DNA of 39,439 bases from an uncultured Bacilli bacterium (GCA_947586825.1 CANPXU010000009.1:1-39439); one strand, 5' to 3'. Counted from the first letter of the stretch, positions 1 to 8,148 are shown. Notes: generated from the sequence alone by a model not told the origin. A program made the numbers and translations.

Positions 1-528
1 TAAAGTATATGTGTCTAATATTCTTGTATTTGGGTAGTCATCTTCATCTATTGTTTTAGTTTGTGTTGGTAACATTTTACCACCAGATAACATATATCTT
101 TCATAATAAGATGACGTTATTTGTCTATCTAATTCTCTTTTTGAATAATTTTCTTTTATTGATAATTTTAAATAAAAATGTCTCTCTTTAATAGATTTTG
201 ATTCACTTATAATAAGCAAATTATTTGTCCAAGAAAGTTGCGTCACCAGTGGTGTCGCAATCTCATCATCTTTATAAGTTTTATAAAATTGAATCATTCT
301 TTCGATATTCCTTTTTGTAAAACCTTTTATAGTTGGATAATTAGATGCCATAAATTCTGCTGCTTTGGTAGGAATTTTATCCCCATAATTACTATTTTCT
401 ATTAATTCATGCAAAAACTTTCCAAAATCTTCCCAATATGGAGTAGTATTACAGAAATTACTTACAAATTCTATTTTCTTTTTTAATTCTAAATCAATAT
501 GTATAGATTTAGTGGTTATACTTACCAT
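1..528 (-). CDS. YhcG/DUF1016-type PDDEXK nuclease, N-terminal part (C-terminus outside window)
   Basis: The frame is open for 176 codons from an ATG at 528 and runs off the left edge of the window. The visible part matches the N-terminal DUF1016 helical domain of YhcG-type proteins: a segment starting RNIERMIQFYKTY, a conserved LSWTNNLLI stretch, then KERHFYLKLSI and a YSKRELDRQI-SSYYERYML block. In this family the C-terminal half is a PDDEXK nuclease domain; here it lies outside the window, so catalysis cannot be checked. These genes are common in defence and mobile regions, and this one sits beside a tRNA gene. The family call rests on motif recognition. The start is supported only by a weak AAAGAAAG purine tract. 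Confidence 0.72.
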   Translation of the reverse strand, partial: MVSITTKSIHIDLELKKKIEFVSNFCNTTPYWEDFGKFLHELIENSNYGDKIPTKAAEFMASNYPTIKGFTKRNIERMIQFYKTYKDDEIATPLVTQLSWTNNLLIISESKSIKERHFYLKLSIKENYSKRELDRQITSSYYERYMLSGGKMLPTQTKTIDEDDYPNTRILDTYTL

Positions 529-556
529 AACGAATCGTTTCTTTCTTTAAAGTACT

Positions 557-590
557 AAAAAATCAACTCTCAAATTAGAAAGTTGATTCT
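557..590 (-). terminator. Rho-independent terminator of the tRNA-Lys transcript
   Basis: An 8-bp stem (AATCAACT at 561-568 with AGTTGATT at 581-588) encloses a 12-nt loop. On the minus strand it is followed by a run of six T (557-562). It lies just downstream of the tRNA. A second, imperfect 11-bp inverted repeat at 599-622 lies between tRNA and terminator and could aid processing. Confidence 0.7.
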
Positions 591-632
591 ATATTTAGTT
601 CAAACTTTAAAAAGTTCGAACGTATTCGCTTC

Positions 633-708
633 TGGTGGGCTGTTAGGGAATCGAACCCTAGACCCACTGATTAAGAGTCAGTTGCTCTACCAGCTGAGCT
701 AACAGCCC
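633..708 (-). tRNA. tRNA-Lys (anticodon CTT)
   Basis: The cloverleaf is complete: acceptor GGGCTGT/ACAGCCC, D-arm with AGCTCAGCTGGTAGAGC, anticodon stem ACTGA/TCAGT around loop CTCTTAA (anticodon CTT, reading AAG), T-arm with GGTTCGATTCC, discriminator A and an encoded CCA. It is 76 nt long. It has its own consensus promoter (721-749) and a terminator downstream, so it appears to be a single-gene transcript. Confidence 0.96.
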
Positions 709-720
709 ACGACATGAATA

Positions 721-749
721 ATTGTAACATACATTTACTTATAATGCAA
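721..749 (-). promoter_or_regulatory. Sigma-A promoter of tRNA-Lys
   Basis: On the minus strand TTGCAT (744-749) is separated by 17 bp from TACAAT (721-726). A TG dinucleotide one base before the -10 makes it an extended -10 promoter. The predicted start is near 714, six bases upstream of the mature tRNA. Confidence 0.75.
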
Positions 750-884
750 TCAAGCAAATTAAAAAATTTTTAAAAAAATATAAATTTTACCAAAACTACT
801 GATTTGGTTAACCAAATTGCCACTTTTTTGCAAAAATTTAATCAAAAAGGCCATTTTGGTGCTCCAATTTGCATTTTTGGTCAT

Positions 885-913
885 TTGACATTTATCTTCT
901 TCTTTTGTAATAT
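885..913 (+). promoter_or_regulatory. Strong promoter of the small-peptide (toxin) mRNA
   Basis: TTGACA (885-890), a 17-bp spacer and TAATAT (908-913) form a near-consensus sigma-A promoter. The predicted start is near 920, giving a leader of about 59 nt. The upstream stretch 780-884 holds a perfect 14-bp palindrome TTTGGTTAACCAAA (803-816) and several CCAAA/TTTGG words, but no gene that I can see. Confidence 0.82.
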
Positions 914-939
914 GGCTTTGGAAGTTGCATTAGGGCCTG

Positions 940-970
940 CCTTCATTTTAACTTCGAGCTAGAATGGAGG
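940..970 (+). promoter_or_regulatory. Hairpin masking the toxin Shine-Dalgarno sequence
   Basis: CCTTCATTTT (940-949) can pair over ten contiguous positions (two G-U) with AGAATGGAGG (961-970). The 3' arm contains the GGAGG ribosome binding site of the peptide at 979. The loop is 11 nt. Hiding the SD in a leader stem is typical of Fst-like and other type I toxins. Confidence 0.7.
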
Positions 971-978
971 AGATGTAG

Positions 979-1065
979 ATGAAAAAGGATTCTCATATCC
1001 GTATTCAATACATTATTATTTTCCTACTTCTTTTGATTATTCTTCTCTTGTTAATACAACTATAG
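979..1065 (+). CDS. 28-residue hydrophobic peptide, candidate type I toxin
   Basis: An ATG sits 8 nt after a perfect GGAGG (966-970) and opens a 28-codon frame ending in TAG. The peptide begins MKKDSHIRIQY and then is almost only I, L and F up to a final QL, that is, a short charged N-terminus and one membrane-spanning helix. It has a consensus promoter, an SD-masking leader hairpin and a convergent antisense RNA with its own promoter and terminator. That layout is the one known for type I toxins of the Fst/par and Ibs/TxpA kinds, which insert into the inner membrane. I do not recognise the sequence as a named family. Function is inferred from architecture, not homology. Confidence 0.68.
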   Translation: MKKDSHIRIQYIIIFLLLLIILLLLIQL

Positions 1066-1092
1066 TCTAACTATAAGGGGGTTTAGGTTAAA

Positions 1093-1159
1093 ATAAAAAA
1101 GCTCCGGTTGCTCGAACCGGTGCTTACCACCTAAGGCAAGTGCTAATGCACTTCCTTCA
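1093..1159 (-). ncRNA. Candidate antisense antitoxin RNA
   Basis: A minus-strand promoter at 1166-1194 would start a transcript near 1159 that ends at the T-run near 1093, about 67 nt. It contains two stem-loops: AAGTGC/GCACTT with a 4-nt loop, and the terminator stem. It is antisense to the 3' part of the toxin mRNA if that mRNA runs past 1093. Its first bases complement the CCTTCAT segment of the toxin leader (940-946), which recurs at 1154-1160. Its 5' region (GGAAGTGCATTAG) nearly copies the predicted 5' end of the toxin mRNA (GGAAGTTGCATTAG). Confidence 0.62.
1095..1125 (-). terminator. Terminator of the antisense RNA
   Basis: CCGGTT/AACCGG (1104-1109 with 1115-1120), extended outward by AAGC/GCTT across one mismatch, is followed on the minus strand by TTTTTT (1095-1100). 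There is no T-run on the plus side of this stem. The toxin mRNA may therefore continue to the next hairpin (1138-1153), which precedes a T-rich stretch. Confidence 0.75.
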
Positions 1160-1165
1160 TTTATT

Positions 1166-1194
1166 ATTATAATGTTATTTTAGATAAATTACAA
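1166..1194 (-). promoter_or_regulatory. Promoter of the antisense RNA
   Basis: On the minus strand TTGTAA (1189-1194), a 17-bp spacer and a perfect TATAAT (1166-1171). It directs transcription toward the toxin gene. Confidence 0.72.
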
Positions 1195-1207
1195 CAAGTT
1201 ATCTACA

Positions 1208-2893
1208 CTACTTTACTTCAAAAACATTATTAAGCATGTCTACTAAAAGAATATAGTCATTGGCATCAATACCATATACACTGATGTACTCATCGCCCAT
1301 TCTTTCAATAATATTGCTTGCTATCATTTTGCCTTGGCCAAAGACATTAGCATAAGCTAAATATTTACCCCATAGTCTTTTTTCTGGAAGCTTATCTTCA
1401 TAGGTTACAATATCTTCCATGAATAGTCTTAAAGCACCCCATTTAGAGTATAATTCATTACCCTCTTTAGTACGGCGAATAGAAAGACATAAATATAGTA
1501 AAACGGGAATAGATAATAAACCAAGTAACATAATTGTAAATAATGGCTTAAAGGCAAAACCTGTAAGACCTACAAATAAAGGAGCTATACAGTATATTAT
1601 ATTAAAAATAGAAGAACTAGAGTTTTCATAGAATCTTTTTCTAATATTATTTTTAGGATTATTTATTTCTCTATAACTCCATAATTTAAAATAACGAGTT
1701 AAGATTTTAACAGGCTTATCCTTTTTTACAGCTTTATCAATATTATATAGTTTAAACGATCTACCATTACCATAATTATTTAATAAGAAATCTCTTAAAC
1801 TAATTTCATTATTTGTAAGTGGTTCTACTAACATATCATCATTAAGTGTAAGTTCAAAATCATCTTCAAGCATATTTACTAAAAGGCCTTTTTTATAAAT
1901 TATGTATAATATAGAAGCTTTAAATGAGTTTAAAGAAACATTATGATTAAATAAATATTCAATAGCAGCTGGTGAATCATTAGATGGGAATTCTGTAAAG
2001 TATTCATCATTAAACTCGGCACTTACACCTTTGTCCTTAGAAAAATAACGTTTAACTACTAATATAACAAGACCTATAACATATAAACTAGAAGCTAAAG
2101 CTCCTGCGACAATCGAAGTAATCCGCGCTACCTTTTTAAAATTAGCAAGTTCCTGATTAGCGATTCTCCTAATAGCTATTTCATCTTGATCTAGAAAGAT
2201 AGAACGTTTCCTTTCTCCTTCTCTTGCTTTAGTAGCAACCAAATTTTCTTTAGAGGTTGCAAGCCTAACTTCTAAAACTTCATCTTTGCTAAAATCTTTA
2301 ATAGTAAATTCTTTATAAGTATCATTATCTTTTTCAGTAACCCAAATTGGGCCATTAGTCCATGATCCATTTATTGTATTATCAAGATAGAAAACTTTAA
2401 TTTCCATCTTGTCAAACTCTGTAGTATCTTCTTTAGCAAATAAAGTAACTAAAGCTTCATTAATATCACTATAACCTACAAAAGCTTCTTTAAAAGTATA
2501 CTCCATATAGAAAGCACTTTTTTTATCATTAGAACTATATAAATCATATACTATTCTATCGTTTTGTCTATCTTCAACATAAACATAGTTATTGCCTTCT
2601 TTAGCACTATTAACTTTAGCAAAGCAAGTACCAACATTTTCAAGAGGATCATCTTTATCGGAAGCACATATTCTTGTTAAAACAATATTTTTAGAGCTAT
2701 ATATTTCTCTATCGTTATCATAGCCAAATAGTAACTCACGATGAAGTTTATCATAAGTACCATCTTTTACAGTAGCTTCATGAACTTCTACGTCACCATT
2801 ATTTTTTACATACACATTAGCATAATAAGAATCAGCATAAACAATACTTGGAAATAATGTAAAAAGTAATATTAACAAAATATTTTTCTTCAT
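1208..2893 (-). CDS. DUF2207 domain membrane protein
   Basis: This 561-residue protein has an N-terminal signal peptide (MKKNILLILLFTLFPSIVYA, cleavage probably after the Ala) and an extracellular beta-rich domain up to about residue 250. A single membrane segment follows near 262-282. The cytoplasmic part contains the DUF2207 core and a second hydrophobic pair near 430-470. The EYFTEFPSNDSPAAIEYL stretch is characteristic of this family. It overlaps the preceding lemA-like gene by ATGA (2890-2893), so the two are translationally coupled. DUF2207 and LemA proteins are often encoded together; their molecular role is not established. Family call is confident, function open. Confidence 0.85.
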   Translation of the reverse strand: MKKNILLILLFTLFPSIVYADSYYANVYVKNNGDVEVHEATVKDGTYDKLHRELLFGYDNDREIYSSKNIVLTRICASDKDDPLENVGTCFAKVNSAKEGNNYVYVEDRQNDRIVYDLYSSNDKKSAFYMEYTFKEAFVGYSDINEALVTLFAKEDTTEFDKMEIKVFYLDNTINGSWTNGPIWVTEKDNDTYKEFTIKDFSKDEVLEVRLATSKENLVATKAREGERKRSIFLDQDEIAIRRIANQELANFKKVARITSIVAGALASSLYVIGLVILVVKRYFSKDKGVSAEFNDEYFTEFPSNDSPAAIEYLFNHNVSLNSFKASILYIIYKKGLLVNMLEDDFELTLNDDMLVEPLTNNEISLRDFLLNNYGNGRSFKLYNIDKAVKKDKPVKILTRYFKLWSYREINNPKNNIRKRFYENSSSSIFNIIYCIAPLFVGLTGFAFKPLFTIMLLGLLSIPVLLYLCLSIRRTKEGNELYSKWGALRLFMEDIVTYEDKLPEKRLWGKYLAYANVFGQGKMIASNIIERMGDEYISVYGIDANDYILLVDMLNNVFEVK

Positions 2894-3432
2894 AAACTAT
2901 CTATCTCCTCTTTCTTTGATACATCTACTTCATAATATATATCTGCTTTATGATGACTTAATAAAGCTATTATCTTAGATGGATATTTTAAAACTTTATC
3001 ATTATACTCTTTAACTGCAAGATTATAACCTTGTCTTAAAGATGATATTTTTTCAGTTAATATATACAAACTTGGATAAAGCCTTTCACTATCTTGTTTA
3101 TCAGCTTCATAATTTTTATATATATTAAATAAATCATCAATAACATCTCTAAGTACTCTATCCGCAGCAATCTTATTAGCCTTATTCTTGGCACCATTAG
3201 CATAGCATATTGCATCGACACCCTTTTGGAGAGTATCTTTTTCACTTGGTGCTATCCTTTGAAGTAAAATGATAAACTTTGGTAAGAGGCTAAACCTTTC
3301 ATTTAAACTAGCATCTAACGCTTTCCAAGCACCCCTTATCTTGAGCTTTAGGCTTACTAGCTTTTTATAGGTTAATACGCTATAAACTATAGCTAAAATT
3401 ATTAATGCGCAAATAATAATTATTGCTATCAC
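2890..3432 (-). CDS. lemA: LemA family membrane protein
   Basis: An N-terminal membrane segment is followed by a long helical domain. The protein ends in the LemA signature: a YNLAVKEYNDKVLKYPSKIIALL segment in two parts (YNLAVKEYN, then the KYPSKIIA motif) near residues 135-160. LemA proteins are N-out/C-in envelope proteins of unclear function. I place the start at GTG 3432 because AGGAG lies 8 nt upstream; the longer reading frame to 3465 begins at a TTG with no ribosome binding site. The gene is upstream of and overlaps the DUF2207 gene. Confidence 0.85.
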   Translation of the reverse strand: MIAIIIICALIILAIVYSVLTYKKLVSLKLKIRGAWKALDASLNERFSLLPKFIILLQRIAPSEKDTLQKGVDAICYANGAKNKANKIAADRVLRDVIDDLFNIYKNYEADKQDSERLYPSLYILTEKISSLRQGYNLAVKEYNDKVLKYPSKIIALLSHHKADIYYEVDVSKKEEIDSL

Positions 3433-3539
3433 ACTAGACACTCCTATCATAAATAATAGTACCAAAAAATAATAGTTATGTAAATAATTAACTATTAAAT
3501 AAAAAGTAAATATGGTAAAATAAATCTGAGGTTGAATCT

Positions 3540-3842
3540 ATGAAAATTAAATATTTAAGACTTACCAAAGAACAAAGAAAAAAAGTCAAAGAACTTTATT
3601 ATAATACTCCTAAAGGAAAAGCCCTTAAAAGTAAACTTCGCCTAGTATTAGTATCTACAATCGGGCTTATAATTTGTGCTATTGCAATACTTGTTGATGC
3701 CGTAATAAATAAAAGTAGCACATGGGATTATATATATGCTGCATGCCTTGGCTTAATCGCTATTTGCTTTATAGTAGTTTCTCATAATCTTCGTATCAAA
3801 AGACTTAATAATTATGTTGTTAATAACAAACTAAAATTATAA
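3540..3842 (+). CDS. Small two-TM membrane protein, unknown
   Basis: A 100-residue protein with a basic N-terminus (about residues 1-32, many K/R), two hydrophobic helices (about 35-53 and 65-83) and a basic tail. GAGG lies 8 nt before the ATG. It is transcribed divergently from lemA. Its last codons form the left arm of a palindrome that also serves as its terminator (3825-3853). I do not recognise a family. Confidence 0.65.
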   Translation: MKIKYLRLTKEQRKKVKELYYNTPKGKALKSKLRLVLVSTIGLIICAIAILVDAVINKSSTWDYIYAACLGLIAICFIVVSHNLRIKRLNNYVVNNKLKL

Positions 3843-3853
3843 TTTAGTTTGTT
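3825..3853. repeat. 29-bp direct repeat, copy 1 (terminator palindrome)
   Basis: AACAAACTAAA-ATTATAA-TTTAGTTTGTT is a stem-loop covering the 3' end of the gene at 3540. An identical 29-bp copy lies at 4197-4225. The flanking bases differ, so the identity is exactly 29 bp. The truncated transposase lies between the copies. Confidence 0.85.
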
Positions 3854-4196
3854 CAGAGTGTAGACAAACCCCACATTTGAAAAAATGTAGGGTTTTCTTT
3901 TGAAAACAAATTTATAATTTTTGTAAAATTTTTGATTTTTTTCAAAATATGAGTAACATTTTTATAAAAACATGCTTTCGTTAATGGCTTTTCATTAACT
4001 TTTTCTTGTTTAATTGCTATATTTTTCATATTTTGGGCAGCACAAATCAGATGTGTATATGCTTGATTCTTTTCCACACCTTTATGCAATGTATATCTGT
4101 ATCCATGATTTTGTTTTGAATCTCCAAAGCTTCTTTCTACTGTTGTTTTTCTTTTTTTGAATAATTCCTTTCCTTCTTTACTTAATCTTCTTTCTC
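3853..4196 (-). pseudogene. 3' fragment of an IS1182-like DDE transposase
   Basis: Reading from 4196 on the minus strand without an initiator, the frame gives RLSKEGKELFKKRKTTVERS then FGDSKQNHGYRYTLHKGVEK and a helical tail ending LSTL. VERSFGDSKQNHGYR and the following KGVEKNQAYTHLICAAQN segment are the C-terminal part of IS1182/IS5-type transposases. The N-terminal and most catalytic sequence is absent. An upstream in-frame TGA at the junction closes the frame. Near 3866-3893 an imperfect hairpin resembles the element's own end. Only about 340 bp of element remain. Confidence 0.8.
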
Positions 4197-4225
4197 AACA
4201 AACTAAAATTATAATTTAGTTTGTT
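4197..4225. repeat. 29-bp direct repeat, copy 2 (terminator palindrome)
   Basis: Identical to 3825-3853. It overlaps the stop codon of the ABC permease gene (4216), and followed by T-rich sequence it can terminate transcription arriving from the left. The two copies show that one original terminator between convergent genes was duplicated when the IS-derived segment arrived. Confidence 0.85.
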
Positions 4226-4893
4226 TTTCTGAATAAATAAGTAATTAAGACTATAAGACTGGTTATAGAAATTATTAGTAATGTTAAAGCATAATACCAT
4301 TTTAAATATAAATTATTAAAGTTAAGATTAAAGATAAATAAGTATTTTAAAAAGCTTTCTTTGATATTAAGAATGCTTTCAAAATAACTTAAGAAAGTAT
4401 ATAAGCCAAAAGCAAGTAAAACAGCATTACTTGCTTTTTTTGTTATAAATAAAAATAGCATTAAAATTAAATTATAAGTAATTATAAGAGGTATTATTTT
4501 TAAAATATTAGATATTATTTGGAAAGATAAATCAGGCTTTAAATGCCAAAGTAAAGATATATTATAAGAGAATATAAATGTTATGAATATTATTAAAAAT
4601 AAGTATAAACATAAGATTATAAATTTTATCAAAAGCATCTTATTTTTATGATATTCATAATAAAGTTTATGATTAATATCTTCATTATATAAAAAGATAG
4701 TCAAAGAAAAAGTAAGTATTAAAAAAATTAGTAAATATTCTTCCCCAAAATGATTATATAAATCACTTATTAATAAATCATTTACTCTATAGACATAATT
4801 ACCAAACAAAGTATATAAAACTATTAATACTAATGACGCTATTATGACTTTTGAATGCCAAAGGCGATATATTTCGGCTTTAAAATAACTCAT
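4216..4893 (-). CDS. ABC transporter membrane subunit (ABC-2 type)
   Basis: The 225-residue protein has about six hydrophobic helices (near 15-31, 52-70, 90-110, 125-150, 160-175 and 200-220) and a short basic N-terminus (MSYFKAEIYRLWHSK) typical of ABC-2 exporter permeases. The gene starts inside the end of the ATPase gene (4-bp overlap at 4890-4893), so the two products should form one transporter. The substrate cannot be told. The protein is short for the family but appears complete. Confidence 0.75.
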   Translation of the reverse strand: MSYFKAEIYRLWHSKVIIASLVLIVLYTLFGNYVYRVNDLLISDLYNHFGEEYLLIFLILTFSLTIFLYNEDINHKLYYEYHKNKMLLIKFIILCLYLFLIIFITFIFSYNISLLWHLKPDLSFQIISNILKIIPLIITYNLILMLFLFITKKASNAVLLAFGLYTFLSYFESILNIKESFLKYLFIFNLNFNNLYLKWYYALTLLIISITSLIVLITYLFRKTN

Positions 4894-5531
4894 ATATCCT
4901 CCCTAAAGAAGTCTTTGATATCATGCATATTGTTTTTATCATAAAGATGAATGTCTTTATCTTTAATTAAAATAATATAATCATAAATATCATTAATGCC
5001 TGAAAGAATATGACTTGAGATAATAACTAGTTTACCCTTTTCTTTAAGACGAATTACAAGATTATTAAAGTTAATACTTTCTTTAGGATCAAGTCCATTA
5101 TAAGGCTCATCAAAGATATATAGATGGACATCTTGTAAAAGGCATTTAGCTATTAATACTTTTTGCTTAGTACCCTTGGAAAGCTTTTTAACCCTTATAT
5201 CTTTATAAGACGATATATGGCAATCATTTATTACTCCATCGATTTTAGAGATTGCTATACCATTTAAAAGGGCGTGATAATATAGATTTTCATATACGGT
5301 TAAATTATCATATAAAGCATCTTCACTCAAGGCAAAGCTAGAATCTTCCAAATAAGAATTATCAACACCATTTGTCTTTAAGATATTTAAGATTATTTTT
5401 AAAAAAGTAGTTTTTCCTACCCCATTTTCACCAATTAAAGCATATACGCCATCACAAGGCAAATTAATACTAACATTATTTAAAATATTTCTTTTTCCAT
5501 AATAAAAAGATAAATTTCGACAAGAAATCAT
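4890..5531 (-). CDS. ABC transporter ATP-binding protein
   Basis: A 213-residue nucleotide-binding domain. Walker A GENGVGKTT is near residues 34-42, signature LSKGTKQK near 118-125, Walker B LYIFDEPYNGLD near 137-148, and an SSH switch histidine near 174. It couples ATP hydrolysis to export through the permease encoded directly downstream. AAAGGA precedes the ATG. Multidrug, bacteriocin and immunity exporters share this two-gene layout; the cargo is unknown. Confidence 0.9.
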   Translation of the reverse strand: MISCRNLSFYYGKRNILNNVSINLPCDGVYALIGENGVGKTTFLKIILNILKTNGVDNSYLEDSSFALSEDALYDNLTVYENLYYHALLNGIAISKIDGVINDCHISSYKDIRVKKLSKGTKQKVLIAKCLLQDVHLYIFDEPYNGLDPKESINFNNLVIRLKEKGKLVIISSHILSGINDIYDYIILIKDKDIHLYDKNNMHDIKDFFREDI

Positions 5532-5597
5532 AAAAATCCTTTCTTGGCAATTTATCTTCTCTATTTATATATATTACGGATTATTAGTAAATTTCCT

Positions 5598-8141
5598 TTA
5601 TTTTTTTTCATTATATTTCATTTTTAATTCATAAAGTTTATTTAAAGCTTCAATCGGCGTCATATTATTAGGATCTATATCTTTAAAGATATCCGTATCT
5701 TCTTCCTTTTTATTTTCTTCCTCAAAGCTCATCGTAAGTTGAACACTTGAAACTTTGTTTTTTGCTTCCTTGCTTTCATACCCTGCGAGAATTTCATCCG
5801 CTCTTTTAATTAAGCTTTCTGGCATATTAGCAAGAGCCGCAACATGAATACCATAGCTTCGATCAACTGCCCCAGCCTTAACTTTATGCAAAAATATTAG
5901 TTTTCCATTGTCTAAAGTTGCAGAAACATGGACATTTTTAATTGATGGATACTTTTGCTCGAGAGTCGTAAGTTCATGATAGTGAGTTGAAAATAATGTT
6001 TTACATTTAATATTGGTATTAATGTATTCCAAAATAGCTTGAGCAATACTCATTCCATCGTAGGTAGCCGTGCCTCTTCCTAGTTCGTCAAACAAAACTA
6101 GACTATCTTTTGTCGCTCCCATGATAGCGTTATTGGCTTCCATCATCTCTACCATAAAGGTACTTTGGCCACCGACTAAATCATCACTAGCACCAATTCT
6201 GGTAAAAATCTTATCAATTATAGGTAAATTTGCTTCCTTGCAAGGCACAAATGAACCTATTTGAGCCATAATAATCGTTATAGCTATCTGACGCATATAA
6301 GTAGATTTACCACTCATATTAGGACCTGTGATTAAAAGAGTCGTCGTATCTCTATCCATCGTACAATCATTTTCAACATATTTATCATTAGATACTTTTT
6401 GCACAATTGGATGTCTGCCTGCAATGATCTTTAAATCATGCTCAGTATTAAGTTTGGGTCTTACTAGATTATACTCATCGGTAATAACTGAAAAAGCAGT
6501 CAAAATATCAATTTCACTTATAACCCCGGCTGTATGTCTAATTTTTAAGATATCCTTTTTAATAGTATCTTTTACTTCATTAAATAGATCATATTCAATA
6601 TCAATAATCTTTTCTTCAGCATTTAAAATTAGAGATTCTTTTTCTTTAAGCTCCGGAGAGATAAATCTTTCGCAGTTAGCTAAAGTTTGTCTTCTTTCCC
6701 AGCCAAATTCATCTTTAACTTCGGCAACCTGACCCTTAGATACTTCAATATAATAGCCAAATACTTTATTAAAGCCTATCTTTAAATTCTTGATACCTGT
6801 TTCTTTTTTAATCTTGTCTTCAAAGCCAGCGATAAATTCTTTACCACCACTTCTAATGGATTTAAGTTCATCAAGCTCGGCATTATAACCAGTCTTAATA
6901 AGGCCACCTTCTTTAAGTCCTAAAGGAGGATTTTCATTAATAGCCCTTTCTAATAAATCACATATATCATCAAATGTATCTATTTGATAGGTAAAGCCAA
7001 GTTTTTCAATAATATCTTTGATACTTGGTAAGGTTTTAAGACTCCTTTTTAGTTGTAACATATCTCTGGCATTAAATGAACCATTTGTAAGTTTACCAGT
7101 TAGTCTTTCAATATCATATACTTCATCAAGAAGATTTCTAAGCTCATCTTTTAAGATAAACTCTTCATTAAGTTTTTCAATCATATCATATCTTTGATTA
7201 AGTTTCTTGATATCTTTAATAGGATTAATAATCCATTTTTTTAATTCTCTAGATCCCATCGCAGTTTTACATTTGTCTAAAAGCCAAATCAAAGAATATT
7301 CTCTTTCTTTATTACGAATCGTTTCAATTAGTTCAAGATTACGAATCGTATGAATATCCATTTGTAAATAATCCTGTTTATTTACTATCTCCATAGGCAT
7401 AATGCCCGTTAAGTCTTTGAGTTGTTTAGTTTCTAGGAAGCAAAATAAATGGGAAGCTCCCATTATCGCCCTGGAATCAACACCTGATGGGAAAAGATTT
7501 TTATTAACATCATCTTTAAAGTCAGGCATTATATCTATTTGGATATTATATAAAGTAGTTAACTTATTAATTAATTCAAATTCACTATTATCTTTTAATA
7601 CTAATTCTTTAACCCCATAATGAAGAATTTCATCAATTAACTTCTTTTCATCTTTATCAAGGAAGATACCTAAAAGTTTGCCAGTAGATATATCAAGTAA
7701 AGTTAAAACATAAACATCAGGATAGCTTAAAAGACTTGCTATATATGAGGCACTATATTTATCAAGAAGTTCCAAATCAGCAATAGTACCTTTGCTGATA
7801 ACATCAATAACGCCTCTTTTAACCATGCCTTTTACATTTCGAGGATCCTCAAGTTGCTCACCAATTGCAACTTTATATCCTTTACTAATAAGTTTCTCAA
7901 TATAAGGTTTTACAGCATGAAAAGGAACACCGCACATTGGTACTCTTTCATCAAGGCCGGCAACTTTACCAGTTAAGGTAAGCTCTAGCTCTTTAGCAGC
8001 AATAAGAGCATCCTCAAAGAAAAGTTCATAAAAATCACCAATACGATAAAAAAGAAGCTCGTCTTGATAAGCGTCTTTAATCTCCATATATTGCACCATC
8101 ATAGGGCTTAATTTATTTTTATCAACTTCGCTTCTTTTCAT
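5598..8141 (-). CDS. mutS: DNA mismatch repair protein MutS
   Basis: MutS recognises base mismatches and small loops and starts repair through its ATPase. All domains are present. The mismatch-binding FYELF (Phe-X-Glu) motif lies near residue 35 and VPMCGVPFHA follows. The core and clamp are in the middle, Walker A GPNMSGKSTYMR is near 600, and the LFDELGRGTATYDG and FSTHYHELT motifs lie behind it. I start it at ATG 8141 because AGGTGG lies 5 nt upstream; the frame extends to a GTG at 8162 without a site. No mutL is in the window. It follows the unknown gene at 8208 and probably ylbL in one direction, with a possible own promoter at 8176-8204. Confidence 0.97.
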   Translation of the reverse strand: MKRSEVDKNKLSPMMVQYMEIKDAYQDELLFYRIGDFYELFFEDALIAAKELELTLTGKVAGLDERVPMCGVPFHAVKPYIEKLISKGYKVAIGEQLEDPRNVKGMVKRGVIDVISKGTIADLELLDKYSASYIASLLSYPDVYVLTLLDISTGKLLGIFLDKDEKKLIDEILHYGVKELVLKDNSEFELINKLTTLYNIQIDIMPDFKDDVNKNLFPSGVDSRAIMGASHLFCFLETKQLKDLTGIMPMEIVNKQDYLQMDIHTIRNLELIETIRNKEREYSLIWLLDKCKTAMGSRELKKWIINPIKDIKKLNQRYDMIEKLNEEFILKDELRNLLDEVYDIERLTGKLTNGSFNARDMLQLKRSLKTLPSIKDIIEKLGFTYQIDTFDDICDLLERAINENPPLGLKEGGLIKTGYNAELDELKSIRSGGKEFIAGFEDKIKKETGIKNLKIGFNKVFGYYIEVSKGQVAEVKDEFGWERRQTLANCERFISPELKEKESLILNAEEKIIDIEYDLFNEVKDTIKKDILKIRHTAGVISEIDILTAFSVITDEYNLVRPKLNTEHDLKIIAGRHPIVQKVSNDKYVENDCTMDRDTTTLLITGPNMSGKSTYMRQIAITIIMAQIGSFVPCKEANLPIIDKIFTRIGASDDLVGGQSTFMVEMMEANNAIMGATKDSLVLFDELGRGTATYDGMSIAQAILEYINTNIKCKTLFSTHYHELTTLEQKYPSIKNVHVSATLDNGKLIFLHKVKAGAVDRSYGIHVAALANMPESLIKRADEILAGYESKEAKNKVSSVQLTMSFEEENKKEEDTDIFKDIDPNNMTPIEALNKLYELKMKYNEKK

Positions 8142-8148
8142 TCTAACC

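Noticed and set aside
803-816. Palindrome TTTGGTTAACCAAA as an operator of the small-peptide locus
   Set aside because: It is 70 bp upstream of the -35 in AT-rich sequence and no second copy or adjacent regulator gene supports it.
3853-4089. 78-codon frame as an independent gene
   Set aside because: Reading upstream of its first Met continues with typical transposase sequence to 4196, so it is the tail of a truncated transposase.
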